Below, one piece after another: positions 63,224-64,000 of a stretch of 64,000 nucleotides of DNA. Location: the NCBI GenBank assembly GCA_958295735.1, contig OY282369.1, positions 3,102,132-3,166,131 on the forward strand, written 5' to 3'. How positions within the stretch are numbered: position 1 is the first letter of the stretch; every line of letters begins with the position of its first letter. The translations under genes were made by a program, and so were the position numbers. The DNA is from an uncultured Candidatus Cenarchaeum sp. Lineage in GTDB: Archaea; Thermoproteota; Nitrososphaeria; Nitrososphaerales; Nitrosopumilaceae. The notes below the pieces were generated by a model. It was not told where the DNA came from. It did no database searches and saw nothing but the letters and a program-made list of their open reading frames with translations.

Positions 63224-64000
63224 TCAGGACCGCGCGGCGCCGCCGCGCGGCGGCGAGGACACGAGGCGCCCCACCAGCTCCGCGAACCGGTCCCCGGGGA
63301 TGGGCGGCATTTCCATGACGCGCATGTTCTCCCCCACGTGCGCGGGCGACTTTTGCCCCACCAGGGCGGCCGCCACCCCGGGCGCGGACCGCACGAACTG
63401 GAGGGCGCGCACCGAGGGCGGCTCCAGGTCCAGGAACTCGGGCATGGCGCCCGGCGCCAGCAGCCTGCCCTGCATGAGCGGCGCGCTGGCGAACGCCCAC
63501 ATGCCGAGGCGCCTCGCCGCCTCCAGCGCGGTGGCCGCGCCGCCGCCCGCGTCCTGGTTCTTGGACAGCAGGGCCTGGCCGAGCTGCATGTTGAGCGGCA
63601 GCTGGACGAACCGGAGCCCGTGCGCGGGGGCCCGCCCCCCCGCGGCCTCGGCCAGCCCCGCGGCCTCGGCCAGGGAGAGGTGGGACGGCGAGCCGCGGTC
63701 CGCGCGGAGGCACTCCCAGGTGGCCAGCCCGTAGGCGGAGATCCGCCCGTCGGCCCGCGCGCGCTCGTACAGGCCGAACGCGCGGGACATCATCCCCATG
63801 AGCGCGGCGCGCGGGACGGCCCCGCCCTGCCCCTCCACGGGGTTGTGCAGGTACATCAGGTCTATGCACTCCAGGCCGGTGTTCGCGAGGCTCCTGCCCA
63901 GCTGGTCCTCCAGGTACCTCTCCCCCATGCAGTGGTAGCCGGGGGAGATCTCGCCCTCGCCTATCACCCCCGCGTCCACGTACTGTTCCCTGACCTGCTC
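63224..64000 (-). CDS. Aldo/keto reductase family protein (5' end outside window)
   Basis: 258 residues are visible; the frame is open at the right edge (EQVREQYVDAGVIGEGEISP). Family landmarks: QLGRSLANTGLECIDLMYLH (the helix and LYLH strand), then RADGRISAYGLATWECL (the GxSN-type strand), FVQLPLNMQLGQAL and, near the end, FVRSAPGVAAALVGQKSPAH (NADPH-binding). These enzymes reduce aldehydes and ketones with NADPH; the substrate is unknown. The catalytic Asp/Tyr/Lys region lies upstream of the window. Confidence 0.88.
   Translation of the reverse strand, partial: EQVREQYVDAGVIGEGEISPGYHCMGERYLEDQLGRSLANTGLECIDLMYLHNPVEGQGGAVPRAALMGMMSRAFGLYERARADGRISAYGLATWECLRADRGSPSHLSLAEAAGLAEAAGGRAPAHGLRFVQLPLNMQLGQALLSKNQDAGGGAATALEAARRLGMWAFASAPLMQGRLLAPGAMPEFLDLEPPSVRALQFVRSAPGVAAALVGQKSPAHVGENMRVMEMPPIPGDRFAELVGRLVSSPPRGGAARS

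Noticed and set aside
1..64000. tRNA and rRNA genes
   Set aside because: I looked for T-loop and conserved rRNA strings in the gaps and saw none. A covariance search could still find one I missed.

Overview
The window looks like chromosomal DNA of a very G+C-rich archaeon, most likely a member of the Thaumarchaeota (Nitrososphaerota), perhaps a Cenarchaeum-like sponge symbiont. The support is archaeal: an archaeal-type threonyl-tRNA synthetase, RNA polymerase subunit K, Alba, ribosomal protein S25e, deoxyhypusine synthase, TATA boxes about 26 bp upstream of ATG, GTG or TTG starts (leaderless transcription), and giant secreted NHL/Ig-like/periplasmic-binding fusions of a kind known from Cenarchaeum. 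The placement at genus level is inference. Coding density is low. Long gene-free stretches reach about 90% G+C, and because stop codons are rare there, large spurious reading frames appear on both strands.

Layout. 1-4050: the end of an unrecognised gene, two hypothetical minus-strand genes and an ArsR-like regulator. 4900-9700: a tandemly duplicated module built from an AvcD-like deaminase (one intact copy, one decayed copy), three copies of a 44-residue protein, and GC-rich spacers that carry hairpins with matched base changes in both arms. 10164-13302: a hypothetical gene and thrS. 14131-20612: two tandem, translationally coupled Ski2-helicase paralogues whose ATP-binding motifs are degenerate. 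20642-22614: a small hypothetical gene, deoxyhypusine synthase and a small Cys-rich protein, the last two enclosed by inverted copies of a roughly 106-bp repeat.

23990-30052: a foreign-looking type ISP-like restriction-modification gene, cut in two by an IS630-family element; removing bases 26631-27935 restores one 1585-codon frame. 30831-34361: a compact information-processing cluster (S25e, a cyclophilin-like protein, RpoK, Alba, an HTH regulator, an asparagine-synthase-domain protein and a 45-residue YHS protein).

35350-44697, 52509-57113 and 57326-62890: three giant secreted proteins on the minus strand. Between them, 44965-52300 is a mobile and decayed zone with composite A+B repeats, a decayed IS630 copy, an IS66-like element, a small helical protein and a HEPN-TPR protein. 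An aldo/keto reductase runs off the right edge.

Two themes link these parts. Decayed gene copies (the second AvcD-like gene and the second IS630) have drifted to higher G+C than their intact relatives, which points to G+C-directed mutation or conversion. There is also much accessory material with possible defence roles: the AvcD-like module, the type ISP system and the HEPN-TPR protein.
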